From: Streptomyces sp. NRRL F-2664
Lineage (GTDB): Bacteria > Actinomycetota > Actinomycetes > Streptomycetales > Streptomycetaceae
Direction of reading: 5' to 3'
DNA: 64,000 nt
NCBI RefSeq assembly: GCF_000719345.1
Contig: NZ_JOFX01000002.1
Span: 1 to 64,000 of the forward strand
The translations under genes and the position numbers were made by a program. The first letter of the stretch is position 1. The number at the start of each line of letters is the position of its first letter. The notes beneath the pieces are model-generated. The model did not search any database. It was not told where the DNA came from and saw nothing but the letters and a program-made list of their open reading frames with translations. Positions 56,412-64,000 of this stretch are shown here, in pieces.

Positions 56412-56438
56412 CACTTTGGCAACAGCGTTGCCGAAGTG
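56412..56438. promoter_or_regulatory. Palindromic operator between Gfo/Idh and ROK genes
   Basis: CACTTTGGCAAC (56412-56423) and GTTGCCGAAGTG (56427-56438) form an inverted repeat with one mismatch across AGC. It lies in a 56-bp gap and can block both divergent starts. The natural ligand is the ROK protein encoded at 56462. Confidence 0.75.
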
Positions 56439-56461
56439 CAAGGAAGGTGGACAATGGGCCT

Positions 56462-57775
56462 GTGAACAGGGCTAGCGGGAACCACAACGGCCACACCGGT
56501 CACGGGGATGCGCACGGTCGGCGCGGCGGGGTGAACCTGCCCGCGCTGCGCGGCCACAACGACGCCCTGGTCCTGGACCTGCTGCGCGGCGCCGGACCGG
56601 CGGGTCTGGGCCGTACGGAGCTCGCCGCCCGCACGGGCCTCACCCCCCAGGCCGTCAGCAAGATCACGGCGCGGCTCGGCGCGGACGGCCTGGTGGCGGA
56701 GGCCGGGCGGGCGGCGTCCACCGGCGGCAAGCCGCGCACCCTGCTGCGGCTGGTGCCCGACGTACGGTACGCCGTCGGCGTGCACCTGGACCGCGACGAG
56801 CTCAGGGCGGTACGGGTGGACCTGGCGGGCCGCGTCGTCGCCGAAGGCGGCGGCCCGCTGGACTTCGCGGCCGGACCGGAGATGGCGGTGGAGGCGGTCG
56901 TACGGGCCGTCGCGCGGGTCGGCGATCCGTCCGGGCCGCCGCTGCTGGGTGTCGGGGTGGCCGCGCCGGGGCCGCTGGACCACCGGGCCGGGGTGATGGG
57001 GCGGGTGACGGGCTTCCCGAGCTGGAAGGGCTTCCCGTTGCGGGGGGTGCTGGAGGGGCGGCTCGGCCTGCCGGTGCTCCTGGACAAGGACACCAATGCC
57101 GGTGCGGCGGCGGCTGCGGGGGCGTGGCTGCGGGCGCAGTGGTCGGACGCGGACGCGGATGCGGGTGCCGGTGCCGATGTGTACGCGGATGCGGGTGTGG
57201 ATCGGGATCCGGATCCGTATCCGGGTGCCGAGGGGGGTGCGGGGGTCGTTGCGGGCGGCCGCGCGGGGCGTGGCGCCGTTCTGTATGCGGATGCGCAGGC
57301 CGGGCCGGGCGGGGACGTCTACGGCGGTGGGCCGTGGACCTGTGTGTACCTGCATGTCGGGACCGGGCTCGGGGCGGGACTGTGGCTGGGCGGCGGGGTC
57401 TACCGGGGTGCGCGGTCGGCGGCGGGGGAGTTCGGCCACCAGGTGCTGCTGCTGGACGGCCCGCCGTGCCGGTGCGGGGCGCGCGGGTGCGTGGAGGTGT
57501 TGTGCCTGGAGGCGGTGGCCCGGGGCGATCTGCCGGAGGCGGCGCGGATCGTGGGAGAGGCTGCGGCCAACCTGGTCGCGCTGCTGGATGTGGACCGTGT
57601 GCTGCTCGGTGGGCGCGTGGTGGCGGCGGCGCCGGACGTGTTCGTGGCCGGGGTAGGAGCCGTTCTCGCGGCCCGCGCGCTGGATCCGGCCCGGCCGGTG
57701 GTCGCCCTGGCGGGGGCGGGGGTGGCGGAGGGGGCGGCGGAGATGGCGCTGGCGCCGTTGTTCGGGCGGGGGTAG
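56462..57775 (+). CDS. ROK-family transcriptional regulator with an Asp/Gly-rich insertion
   Basis: A 437-residue protein. The N-terminal wHTH (LGRTELAARTGLTPQAVSKITARL) is followed by a ROK sugar-kinase-like domain with the zinc motif CRCGARGCVE. The N-terminal 20 residues are His/Gly rich. Between the middle of the ROK domain and its zinc motif is a low-complexity stretch of about 60 residues (Asp/Ala/Gly/Tyr, e.g. DADADAGAGADVYADAG), from imperfect GGATGCGGGTG-type repeats. Divergent from the Gfo/Idh gene and probably its repressor. Confidence 0.88.
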   Translation: MNRASGNHNGHTGHGDAHGRRGGVNLPALRGHNDALVLDLLRGAGPAGLGRTELAARTGLTPQAVSKITARLGADGLVAEAGRAASTGGKPRTLLRLVPDVRYAVGVHLDRDELRAVRVDLAGRVVAEGGGPLDFAAGPEMAVEAVVRAVARVGDPSGPPLLGVGVAAPGPLDHRAGVMGRVTGFPSWKGFPLRGVLEGRLGLPVLLDKDTNAGAAAAAGAWLRAQWSDADADAGAGADVYADAGVDRDPDPYPGAEGGAGVVAGGRAGRGAVLYADAQAGPGGDVYGGGPWTCVYLHVGTGLGAGLWLGGGVYRGARSAAGEFGHQVLLLDGPPCRCGARGCVEVLCLEAVARGDLPEAARIVGEAAANLVALLDVDRVLLGGRVVAAAPDVFVAGVGAVLAARALDPARPVVALAGAGVAEGAAEMALAPLFGRG

Positions 57776-58249
57776 CCGTAACCCCAGGACAATCCGGCCT
57801 GCGCGCCGCTTCCACGGGCACAGCCCCCGAACCCCGCGCCTCAAACGCCGGCGGGCTGGAGTGGTGCGGGGCGAGGCTGGATCGGGGCGCGCATGGTGCG
57901 GCGGGGCCGGGTGCGTGGCGGGTGCGAGATCGGGGCTCCGCCCCGCACCCCGCGCCTCAAACGCCGGCGGGGCTGGAGTGGTGCGGGGCGGGGCTGGAGT
58001 GGTGCGCGGCCGGGCTGGAGTGGTGCGGGGCGGGGCCGGGGTGTGCGCGGCTGGGTTGGAGGTGTGGCGGGGCTGGAGTGGGGCTGGATCAGTGCCAGGG
58101 TTGACGTCTGGACCGTATGGGCGTAAACCGGGACGGTCCAGGCGTGGTGTGCAGAGGGTCTGCTGGGGGCGTGGGAGGGTGCAGGCAGGCCGGGGTGATT
58201 GTCACTTCGTCCGATCATCGTCCTGTCCGGCGAGCAGTGAAGGCCTTCC
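57776..58249. repeat. 474-bp intergenic region built from repeats
   Basis: No gene. Two palindromic-repeat units at 57822-57860 and 57932-57977 are in the same orientation. From 57975 to about 58095 a run of GGGCTGGAGTGGTGCGGGGC-like units is repeated three to four times with variation. The last 150 bases are single-copy and carry the promoter of the next gene. Confidence 0.7.
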
Positions 58250-59050
58250 ATGCGACTGCGCCGCAAAGCCCTTGCCCTCACCGTCTTCTTCGCCGCCGCC
58301 CTAGCCGCCACCGCCGTGTCCCCCGCCGGCGCGGACATCGGCACCGGCGGGGGTGCCCGCCCCGCGCCCGCTTTCCCCTCCCGCGTGCAGGCCACGTGCG
58401 GAGACGGCAAGAGTTCCGCCTTCCCCATCGGCGCACGTATCCGCGGTGGCCCGTCCGTGTACCGCACCGGTGGTGAGCCGCAGACCTGGTTCCTGGACCT
58501 GACCAACACCACGGACTCCGAGTGCACGGCCATCCATCCCGTCGTCGTCCTCACCGACAAGGCCCGTGCCCTGCGCCCCGCCCACCTGCGGATGGAGTTC
58601 GAGGCCCCGGCCGGCATCCTGCCCGCCGGACTGGAGCGCAGCGACCGGGACGAGATCATCGCCGTCTTCGACGGCGGGGAGGCCTTTCCCGGCTTCACCG
58701 TCGGCCCCGGGGGCACCCGCACCGTCAAGGTGAGTCTCGCCTTCGCCCCCGACGCGCCCACGGGTGAGGTCGTCGCCGACGCCGCCCTCGTCCAGCGCAA
58801 GGGCGACGACGGGGACTGGATCGGGGAGGCCGGCGGTTACCGGTTCTCCGTCGAGGAGTCCGACGATTCCTTCGAGGGCGGCTCCCTCGCCCACACCGGT
58901 CCCCGCGAGTGGACGTACGGTGCCGGTGCCGCGGCCGCCCTCCTCGCCGGGGGCGGTCTGCTGCTGGGCGCCCGCCGGCTGCGCACCGGCGGCCGTGCCC
59001 GCACCTCCACCCCCGCCGCTGCCACCCGTACCGGCGGACGAGCCTCCTGA
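58250..59050 (+). CDS. Secreted cell-wall protein with LAHTG sorting signal
   Basis: A 266-residue protein. Sec signal peptide at residues 1-28 (ALALTVFFAAALAATAV, cleavage after AGA). The mature part is beta-rich with one disulfide-capable Cys pair. Near the C-terminus LAHTG is followed by a membrane helix (GAGAAAALLAGGGLLLGARRL) and an Arg-rich stretch: a sortase signal of the LAxTG class used by class E sortases. A tail of 24 residues after the positive charges is longer than usual. Function unknown; possible substrate of the sortase at 52115. Confidence 0.85.
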   Translation: MRLRRKALALTVFFAAALAATAVSPAGADIGTGGGARPAPAFPSRVQATCGDGKSSAFPIGARIRGGPSVYRTGGEPQTWFLDLTNTTDSECTAIHPVVVLTDKARALRPAHLRMEFEAPAGILPAGLERSDRDEIIAVFDGGEAFPGFTVGPGGTRTVKVSLAFAPDAPTGEVVADAALVQRKGDDGDWIGEAGGYRFSVEESDDSFEGGSLAHTGPREWTYGAGAAAALLAGGGLLLGARRLRTGGRARTSTPAAATRTGGRAS

Positions 59051-59096
59051 CACCGCCCGCGCCCGGAGTCCCGTACGGGGGTTCGGCCGCCCGGCA

Positions 59097-59102
59097 TAGA
59101 GT
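59097..59102 (+). promoter_or_regulatory. Probable -10 element of leaderless gntR mRNA
   Basis: TAGAGT (59097-59102) ends six bases before the GTG of the GntR gene, and there is no ribosome site in between, so the transcript is probably leaderless. Confidence 0.45.
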
Positions 59103-59108
59103 CGCGTC

Positions 59109-59873
59109 GTGGACAAGAACCTCCAGGACCACCGCCCCGGCTCCCCCGTGCGCTCCGGCATCCCCGAGCACGGCCGCATTCCCAAGTACTACGCCGTCAG
59201 GGCGCGGGTCGCCGAACTCCTCGACGACCTCGGCGAGGGCGGGACGCTGCCCACCGAACGGGATCTGGCCGAGCGGTACGAGGTGTCCCGCGAGACCGTC
59301 CGGCAGGCCCTGCGCGAACTGCTCCTGGAGGGCCGCCTGCGCCGCTCCGGCCGCGGGACCGTCGTCGCCGGCCCCAAGCTGGAGCAGCCGCTCTCCCTCG
59401 CCAGCTACACCGAGGGCGTACGCCGCCAGGGCCGCCGCCCCGGCCGGCAGCTGATCGGACTGGAGCAGTTCCCCTGCCCGCCCGACCTCGCCCCCGGCAT
59501 CGGGGCCGAGCCGGGCGAGCCCGTCTGGCACCTGGAACGGGTCCTGCTCGCGGACGACGAGCGCGTCGGCCTGGAGAGCACGTACGTCCGGGTGGCCCGG
59601 GCACCCCGCCTGGACATCGATTTCACGCCGGACTCCTCCTTCTACGGCTACCTGCGCGACAGCCTCGGCATCTCCTTCGGGGAGGCCGACGAGAAGCTGG
59701 AGACCGTGCTCGCCACACCCCGTGAGGCCCTGCTGATCGGCACGCCGCCGGCCCTGCCCATGCTGCTCATCCACCGCTTCTCGCGGGACCAGGACGGTCG
59801 GCCGCTGGAACGGGTGCGTTCGCTCTACCGTGGCGACCGGTTCAGTTTCACGGCCCGTCTCGCGGCCGAGTAG
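59109..59873 (+). CDS. GntR-family regulator with UTRA domain
   Basis: A 254-residue protein. The GntR wHTH (LPTERDLAERYEVSRETVRQALREL) is followed by a UTRA ligand-binding domain (SLASYTEGVRRQGRRPG to FTARLAAE). It lies directly upstream of the phosphonate-type operon on the same strand and resembles PhnF-like regulators that act on such operons. GTG at 59109. Confidence 0.9.
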   Translation: MDKNLQDHRPGSPVRSGIPEHGRIPKYYAVRARVAELLDDLGEGGTLPTERDLAERYEVSRETVRQALRELLLEGRLRRSGRGTVVAGPKLEQPLSLASYTEGVRRQGRRPGRQLIGLEQFPCPPDLAPGIGAEPGEPVWHLERVLLADDERVGLESTYVRVARAPRLDIDFTPDSSFYGYLRDSLGISFGEADEKLETVLATPREALLIGTPPALPMLLIHRFSRDQDGRPLERVRSLYRGDRFSFTARLAAE

Positions 59874-60021
59874 TCCAGCAGCAAACCACCCGGAACGACC
59901 GAAAAGGTGCGCATTGCAGTCACGGAAAGGTAACGGGTCTGGTCCAAACGTCGGGGGCTGTTCACCGACGAGTCGCCGCGCCGATCCTTCGGAGCCACGG
60001 TCCGCGCCCACCGTTGGCGGC

Positions 60022-61149
60022 GTGAGAGTCATAGTCGTCGGAGGCGGCGTGGTCGGCACCATGCACGCCTGGCAAGCAGTCGAACGCGGCCACCAGGTCG
60101 TCCAGATCGAGCGGGAGGCCGAGGCCCGCGGCGCGTCACTGCGCAATTTCGGCCAGATCTGGGTCAGCGGACGGGCCGGGGGAGAGGAGCTCGACACAGC
60201 CCTGCGGGCCCGCGAGCTGTGGGAGCGCATCGGCGCCGAGGTGCCCGGCGTGGGCTTCCGGGCGATCGGCTCCCTGACACCGGTCCGCACCGCCCGCGAG
60301 TACGCCGTCGCCGAGGCGGCCCTCGCCCGCCCGGACGCCGCGGCCCGCGGCTTCGAGCTGCTCGATGCCCAGCAGGCCCGTACGGTCAACCCGGCACTGC
60401 GCGGCGCCTTCGAGGCCGCCCTGTGGTGCGAGCGCGACGCGGCCGTCGAACCGCGCACCGCCCAACTGCACCTGCGCCAGGCCCTGACCACCCGGGCGGC
60501 CGGCCGCTACACCTTCCTCCCCGGCCGCGAGGTCCGCGAGGTCACCGGCCCCGGCGCCGTCCGCGACGACCACGGCGACGTCCACCGGGGCGACGCGGTG
60601 GTCCTCGCCACCGGAGCCTGGCTCTCCGGGCTGGTCCGCGAACTGGCCCCCGACCTGCCCGTGCGCCGGGTCCGCCTGCAGATGATGCAGACCGCCCCGC
60701 TCGGCGAGGCGCTCACCACCTCCGTCGCGGACGCCGACAGCTTCCGCTACTACCCCGCCTACCGGTCCGCCGCACTCGACGAACTGAACGCCGCACAGGC
60801 GCAGGCGGCCACCGCCGCCGCGCACAGGATGCAACTGCTGATGGTCCAGCGCCACGACGGCGCATTGACCATCGGTGACACCCACGCGTACGAGCACCCC
60901 TTCGCCTTCGACACGCTCGAAGATCCCTACGAGCACCTCACCGAGGTGGTCGAGTCCTTCCTGGGCCGCCCCCTGCCGAAGATCAGGCACCGCTGGGCGG
61001 GCGTGTACGCGCAGTGCACCGACACCTCCCGCGTCGTCCACCGCCAGCAGGTCGCCGACGGCGTCTGGCTGGTGACCGGGCCCGGTGGGCGCGGCATGAC
61101 GTGCGCGCCCGCCATCGCCGAGACCACCGCGAACGAACTGGGCTGGTAA
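60022..61149 (+). CDS. FAD-dependent oxidoreductase, TIGR03364 type
   Basis: A 375-residue protein. It opens with the Rossmann dinucleotide motif VIVVGGGVVGTMHAW and the ribose-binding acid ERE. The DAO-type substrate domain ends with GVYAQC and VTGPGGRGMTCAPAIAE. This family occurs with phosphonatase-like hydrolases and aminoethylphosphonate transporters, and is thought to oxidise an aminophosphonate such as N-methyl-AEP. GTG at 60022. Five bases separate its stop from the next ATG. Confidence 0.88.
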   Translation: MRVIVVGGGVVGTMHAWQAVERGHQVVQIEREAEARGASLRNFGQIWVSGRAGGEELDTALRARELWERIGAEVPGVGFRAIGSLTPVRTAREYAVAEAALARPDAAARGFELLDAQQARTVNPALRGAFEAALWCERDAAVEPRTAQLHLRQALTTRAAGRYTFLPGREVREVTGPGAVRDDHGDVHRGDAVVLATGAWLSGLVRELAPDLPVRRVRLQMMQTAPLGEALTTSVADADSFRYYPAYRSAALDELNAAQAQAATAAAHRMQLLMVQRHDGALTIGDTHAYEHPFAFDTLEDPYEHLTEVVESFLGRPLPKIRHRWAGVYAQCTDTSRVVHRQQVADGVWLVTGPGGRGMTCAPAIAETTANELGW

Positions 61150-61154
61150 GTCTG

Positions 61155-61907
61155 ATGACCGACACCACCAACACCCCCGACACCACCCACGGCCCCGGGT
61201 CCACCGGGACCCCCACCCCCACCGGCACCGGCCAGCTGGTCGTCCTCGACATGGCCGGCACCACCGTCGCCGACGGCGGCCTCGTCGAGCGCGCCTTCGA
61301 ACGGGCCGCCGAGCACCTCGGCGTAGCGCCCGGAAGCCCCGACCACGCCGAGAAGCTCCAGTACGTGCTCGACACCATGGGCGAGTCCAAGATCTCCGTC
61401 TTCCGCCACCTCTTCGGTACGGAGGAGCTCGCCCGGCGCGCCAACGCGGCCTTCGAGGAGGCGTACGGAGAACTTGTCGACGCAGGGCTCGTCACCGCGG
61501 TCCCCGGCGCCCGCGCCGCGATCGAGAAGCTTCGCGCCGAGGGCCGGACGGTCGCCCTGACCACCGGCTTCGCCCGCGTCACCCAGGACGCCGTCCTCGA
61601 CGCCCTCGGCTGGCAGGGCCTGGCCGACCTGACCCTCTGCCCCGCCGACGCGGGCGGCCGCGGCCGGCCCTGCCCCGACATGGTGCTGACCGCGTTCCTG
61701 CGCACCGGCGCCGTGGCCGACGTCCGCGACGTCGTCGTGGTCGGCGACACCGCCTACGACATGCTCAGCGGGCAGCGCGCCGGCGCCGGGACCGTGGCGG
61801 GCGTCCTCACCGGCGCGCACGACCGCGCGACACTGGTCCGCAACGGCGCGACCCACGTCCTGGACTCCGTCGCCGCGCTCCCCGACCTCCTCCTGGAGTC
61901 GGCGTGA
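61155..61907 (+). CDS. Phosphonatase-like HAD hydrolase (TIGR03351 type)
   Basis: A 250-residue haloacid-dehalogenase-superfamily enzyme. Motif I is VVLDMAGTTVAD, the DxAGT signature of the phosphonatase branch; motif II TTGFARV; motif IV VVVGDTAYDML. It would cleave a C-P bond such as phosphonoacetaldehyde or a related aldehyde. A 25-residue Thr/Pro-rich head precedes motif I. The stop overlaps the ATPase start by four bases (GTGA). Confidence 0.9.
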   Translation: MTDTTNTPDTTHGPGSTGTPTPTGTGQLVVLDMAGTTVADGGLVERAFERAAEHLGVAPGSPDHAEKLQYVLDTMGESKISVFRHLFGTEELARRANAAFEEAYGELVDAGLVTAVPGARAAIEKLRAEGRTVALTTGFARVTQDAVLDALGWQGLADLTLCPADAGGRGRPCPDMVLTAFLRTGAVADVRDVVVVGDTAYDMLSGQRAGAGTVAGVLTGAHDRATLVRNGATHVLDSVAALPDLLLESA

Positions 61908-62953
61908 GCGGCATCCGCTTCGACGGGGTCAGCGTGGCCTACGACGGCAGCACCGTCCTGGACCGCCTGGACCTCACCGTCGAACCGGGCGAGGTGATGG
62001 CACTCCTCGGCCCCTCCGGCTCGGGCAAGACCACCGCCCTGCGCGCCGTCGCCGGCTTCGTACGGCCCGTCGCGGGCCGGGTCCTCATCGGCGGCCGGGA
62101 CGTCACCGCGCTCCCGCCGCACAAGCGCGGCATCGGCATGGTCGTGCAGCAGTACGCGCTCTTCCCGCACATGCGGGTCGAGGACAACGTCGCCTTCGGC
62201 CTCAAGGCCCAGAAGGCACCGAAGGCCGGCATACCCGGCCGGGTGATCGAGGCCCTGGAGCTGACGGGCATGGCCGCCTACGCCCGGCGCTACCCGCGCG
62301 AGCTGTCCGGCGGCCAGCAGCAGCGCGTCGCCATCGCCCGCGCCCTCGCCATCCGCCCCGGTGTGCTCCTGCTGGACGAGCCGCTCTCCGCCCTCGACGC
62401 GCAGCTGCGCTCCGGGATGCTCGCCGAACTGGCCCGGCTGCACCGCGAACTGCCCGACGTGTCCATCCTGTACGTCACCCACGACCAGGTGGAGGCGCTC
62501 ACGCTCGCCGACCGGATCGCCGTCATGGACCGGGCCCGACTCCAGGACTGCGGCACTCCGCAGGAGCTGTACCGGGCTCCGCGCACCGAGTTCACCGCGT
62601 CCTTCGTCGGCAACGCCAACCTGCTGCCCGTCACGGTGGCCGAGAGCGGCGCGGTCTTCGAGGGCCGCACGCTGGCGCTCGACCGCGGGAGGGCGGCGCC
62701 GGGCTCCACCGCGACCCTGTGCGTACGCCCGCACCTGCTCGGCCTCGGCGCCGGCCCGAACGCGCTGAGCGGCACCATCGCCGAAGTGCAGTGGCGGGGC
62801 TCGACGCACCGCCTGTACGTCGATGTCGCCGGCCACCGGGTGAAGGCGGACCTCCCCGAGCTGCGGGAGACGCCCGCGCTGGGGGACCGGGTCACGCTGC
62901 ACTTCGAGCCGCGGGACGCGGTTCTGCTCGCTGCGGGGGTGGCCCGTGCCTGA
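61904..62953 (+). CDS. ABC transporter ATP-binding protein, phosphonate-type (PhnT-like)
   Basis: A 349-residue import ATPase. Walker A GPSGSGKTT, Q-loop QQYALFPHM, signature LSGGQQQRVA, Walker B LLLDEPLSALD, switch HD in VTHDQ. The C-terminal TOBE-like domain (GSTHRLYVDVAGHRV) is typical of spermidine/phosphonate-type importers. GTG at 61904 overlaps the hydrolase stop. It should energise uptake of the phosphonate substrate with the two permeases downstream. Confidence 0.92.
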   Translation: MSGIRFDGVSVAYDGSTVLDRLDLTVEPGEVMALLGPSGSGKTTALRAVAGFVRPVAGRVLIGGRDVTALPPHKRGIGMVVQQYALFPHMRVEDNVAFGLKAQKAPKAGIPGRVIEALELTGMAAYARRYPRELSGGQQQRVAIARALAIRPGVLLLDEPLSALDAQLRSGMLAELARLHRELPDVSILYVTHDQVEALTLADRIAVMDRARLQDCGTPQELYRAPRTEFTASFVGNANLLPVTVAESGAVFEGRTLALDRGRAAPGSTATLCVRPHLLGLGAGPNALSGTIAEVQWRGSTHRLYVDVAGHRVKADLPELRETPALGDRVTLHFEPRDAVLLAAGVARA

Positions 62954-63965
62954 CGCCTCGCGGCGAGCCCTGCCGCCCCTCCCGCCGGAGGATCGGGGCT
63001 CCGCCCCGGGCCCCGCGCCTCAAGCGCCGGCGGGGCTGCATGATCGGGGCTCCGCCCCGGGCCCCGCGCCTCAAACGCCGGCGGGGCTGGGAGGGCGGGG
63101 CTCCGGCCCGGGGGTGGTGGGTGTCGGCGGGGGGTGGAAGGGATGGGTGGTGCCGCGCAGCGTATGGGCGCTGCCGCCCGTCGCCGTGCTCGCGGTGCTG
63201 TTCCTCCATCCGCTCGCGCTCGTCGTGCAGCAGTCCCTCACCCCCGACGGTGGCGGCGGCCCCTTCGACGCCTACGCCCGGGTCTTCGCGTCGCCCGCCT
63301 TCCTCGACGCCCTGGGGACCACCGTCCTGCTGGCCGTGGGCGCCACCGCCGGCTGCCTGCTCCTCGGGTTCACGCTCGCACTGATCATCGCCTTCGTGCC
63401 CTTCCCCGGGGCCCGGGCCGTCGCGAAGTCCATCGACGTCTTCCTCTCCTTCCCCTCCTTCCTCATCACCCTCGCCCTCCTCTTCGTCTACGGCACCGTC
63501 GGTATGGCCAACGGCCTCGTCACCGAGCTCACCGGCGCCGCCGAAGGGCCCTTCCGCTTCCTGGCCACCCCCTGGGGCGTCCTGCTCGCGGAGATCACCT
63601 ACTTCACGCCCTTTGTGATCCGCCCCCTCCTCGCCGCCTTCTCCCTACTGGACTCCGCCCAGCTGGAGGTCGCCGCGGGCCTCGGCGCCCGCCCCGCCCG
63701 CATCGTCCGGCAGGTGATCCTGCCCGAGGCGCTCCCCGCCCTCGGCGCCGGCGGCAGCCTCGTCCTCGTCATGTGCCTCAACGAGTTCGGGATCGTCCTG
63801 TTCACCGGGGCCAAGGACGTCACGACCCTGCCGATGCTGATCTACGGCAAGGCCATCCTCGAATCCGACTATCCGGCCGCCTGCGTGGTCGCCGTCGTCA
63901 ACATCGCGATCTCCGTCGGCCTGTTCGGCCTCTACCGGGTGGTGAGCAGACGTGCTGGTGCATAG
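62946..63965 (+). CDS. ABC transporter permease, phosphonate-type, with repeat-derived N-terminus
   Basis: A 339-residue frame with six helices and the EAA-type loop ARIVRQVILPEALPAL. The first 67 codons, from a GTG at 62946, are mostly read-through of the palindromic repeat (two 51-base tandem units plus a partial third). They give DRGSAPGPAPQAPAGL twice. In-frame GTG codons at 63147 and 63150 have GGAAGGG just upstream and give a normal permease N-terminus (VPRSVWALPPVAVL), so they are the more likely start, with the repeats then being intergenic. Confidence 0.85.
   Translation: MPDASRRALPPLPPEDRGSAPGPAPQAPAGLHDRGSAPGPAPQTPAGLGGRGSGPGVVGVGGGWKGWVVPRSVWALPPVAVLAVLFLHPLALVVQQSLTPDGGGGPFDAYARVFASPAFLDALGTTVLLAVGATAGCLLLGFTLALIIAFVPFPGARAVAKSIDVFLSFPSFLITLALLFVYGTVGMANGLVTELTGAAEGPFRFLATPWGVLLAEITYFTPFVIRPLLAAFSLLDSAQLEVAAGLGARPARIVRQVILPEALPALGAGGSLVLVMCLNEFGIVLFTGAKDVTTLPMLIYGKAILESDYPAACVVAVVNIAISVGLFGLYRVVSRRAGA
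62991..63092. repeat. Two tandem 51-bp palindromic-repeat units
   Basis: Units 62991-63041 and 63042-63092 differ only at a few positions (CAAGCG versus CAAACG, and the last four bases). A degenerate third half follows. 51 bases is 17 codons, so insertion of each unit preserves the reading frame of the permease. Confidence 0.9.
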
Positions 63966-64000
63966 CAAGGCCGGCCGCTGGGCGGCATGGTGCCTCTTCG
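63952..64000 (+). CDS. Second phosphonate-type ABC permease, partial at the window edge
   Basis: GTG at 63952 lies inside the end of the preceding permease, 14 bases overlapping, which is the usual coupling in such operons. The visible codons give VLVHSKAGRWAAWCLF, a cationic head and the start of a membrane helix, as expected for the second permease of a PhnU/PhnV-like pair. The rest lies outside the window. Confidence 0.7.
   Translation, partial: MLVHSKAGRWAAWCLF

Noticed and set aside
59936..59945. GGTCTGGTCC motif upstream of the TIGR03364 oxidase as a GntR operator
   Set aside because: It is a short direct repeat of GGTC without clear inverted symmetry, so a GntR operator cannot be claimed from it.

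Overview
The window is chromosomal DNA from a Streptomyces species. GC content is very high with GC-rich third codon positions, GTG starts are common, and many genes are translationally coupled. There is an SsgA-like sporulation protein, a class E sortase, DasR-type dre operators and only two TTA codons in the whole window. From memory, the gene order hpd - ssgG - M6 protease - pncA/pncB - clpS - mec/cysO/cysM - nagE2/nagE1/nagF - rph - rdgB - bcp resembles the S. coelicolor core chromosome.

Layout. 0-12 kb: a Lon-like S16 protease, an ArsR/MFS pair with a perfect palindromic operator, an Lrp regulator divergent from 4-hydroxyphenylpyruvate dioxygenase, a TPR protein divergent from a GlcD-type FAD dehydrogenase, ssgG, and two RDD membrane proteins separated by a MITE-like palindrome. 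12-23 kb: a secreted M6 metalloprotease, NAD salvage (pncA, pncB), clpS/DUF2017, an APC permease, and the protein-bound cysteine pathway (Mec protease, CysO sulfur carrier, CysM) preceded by a probable cysteine-sensing leader peptide. 23-31 kb: a metallo-beta-lactamase fold hydrolase, the GlcNAc PTS genes with dre sites, rph, a lipoprotein, rdgB, a noncanonical class I tRNA with anticodon UAG, two tandem HNH proteins and bcp. 31-43 kb: DUF3618, a GroES-like protein, a guanidine-III riboswitch with a Gdx/SugE exporter, a class A PBP, an ABC-2 exporter (two permeases and an ATPase), a DUF1707 protein, a palindromic repeat region, a DUF445 protein, an AbiEi/DUF559-like protein, a GNAT and two small membrane proteins.

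43.7-51 kb is an accessory island with less GC-biased codons: vsr, a C5-cytosine methyltransferase, an SNF2 helicase, a ParB-like protein, a winged-helix plus four-cysteine protein, a 432-bp regulatory gap with a twin AT-rich palindrome, and a divergent HTH regulator. It looks like a mobile defence or restriction-modification system. I do not recognise it as a named family, and it is the best candidate here for an undescribed system.

51-64 kb returns to core-like genes: a SEC-C/TPR protein, a class E sortase with a TTA codon, a YidC-like protein, an FAH-family hydrolase, a Gfo/Idh/MocA oxidoreductase divergent from a ROK regulator, and a secreted protein with a sortase signal. The window ends in an operon typical of 2-aminoethylphosphonate-like compound use: GntR regulator, TIGR03364-type oxidase, phosphonatase-like HAD hydrolase, ABC ATPase, permease and the start of a second permease. 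A roughly 45-bp GC-rich palindromic repeat recurs about nine times between genes, and two tandem copies lie in frame at the start of the last complete permease.
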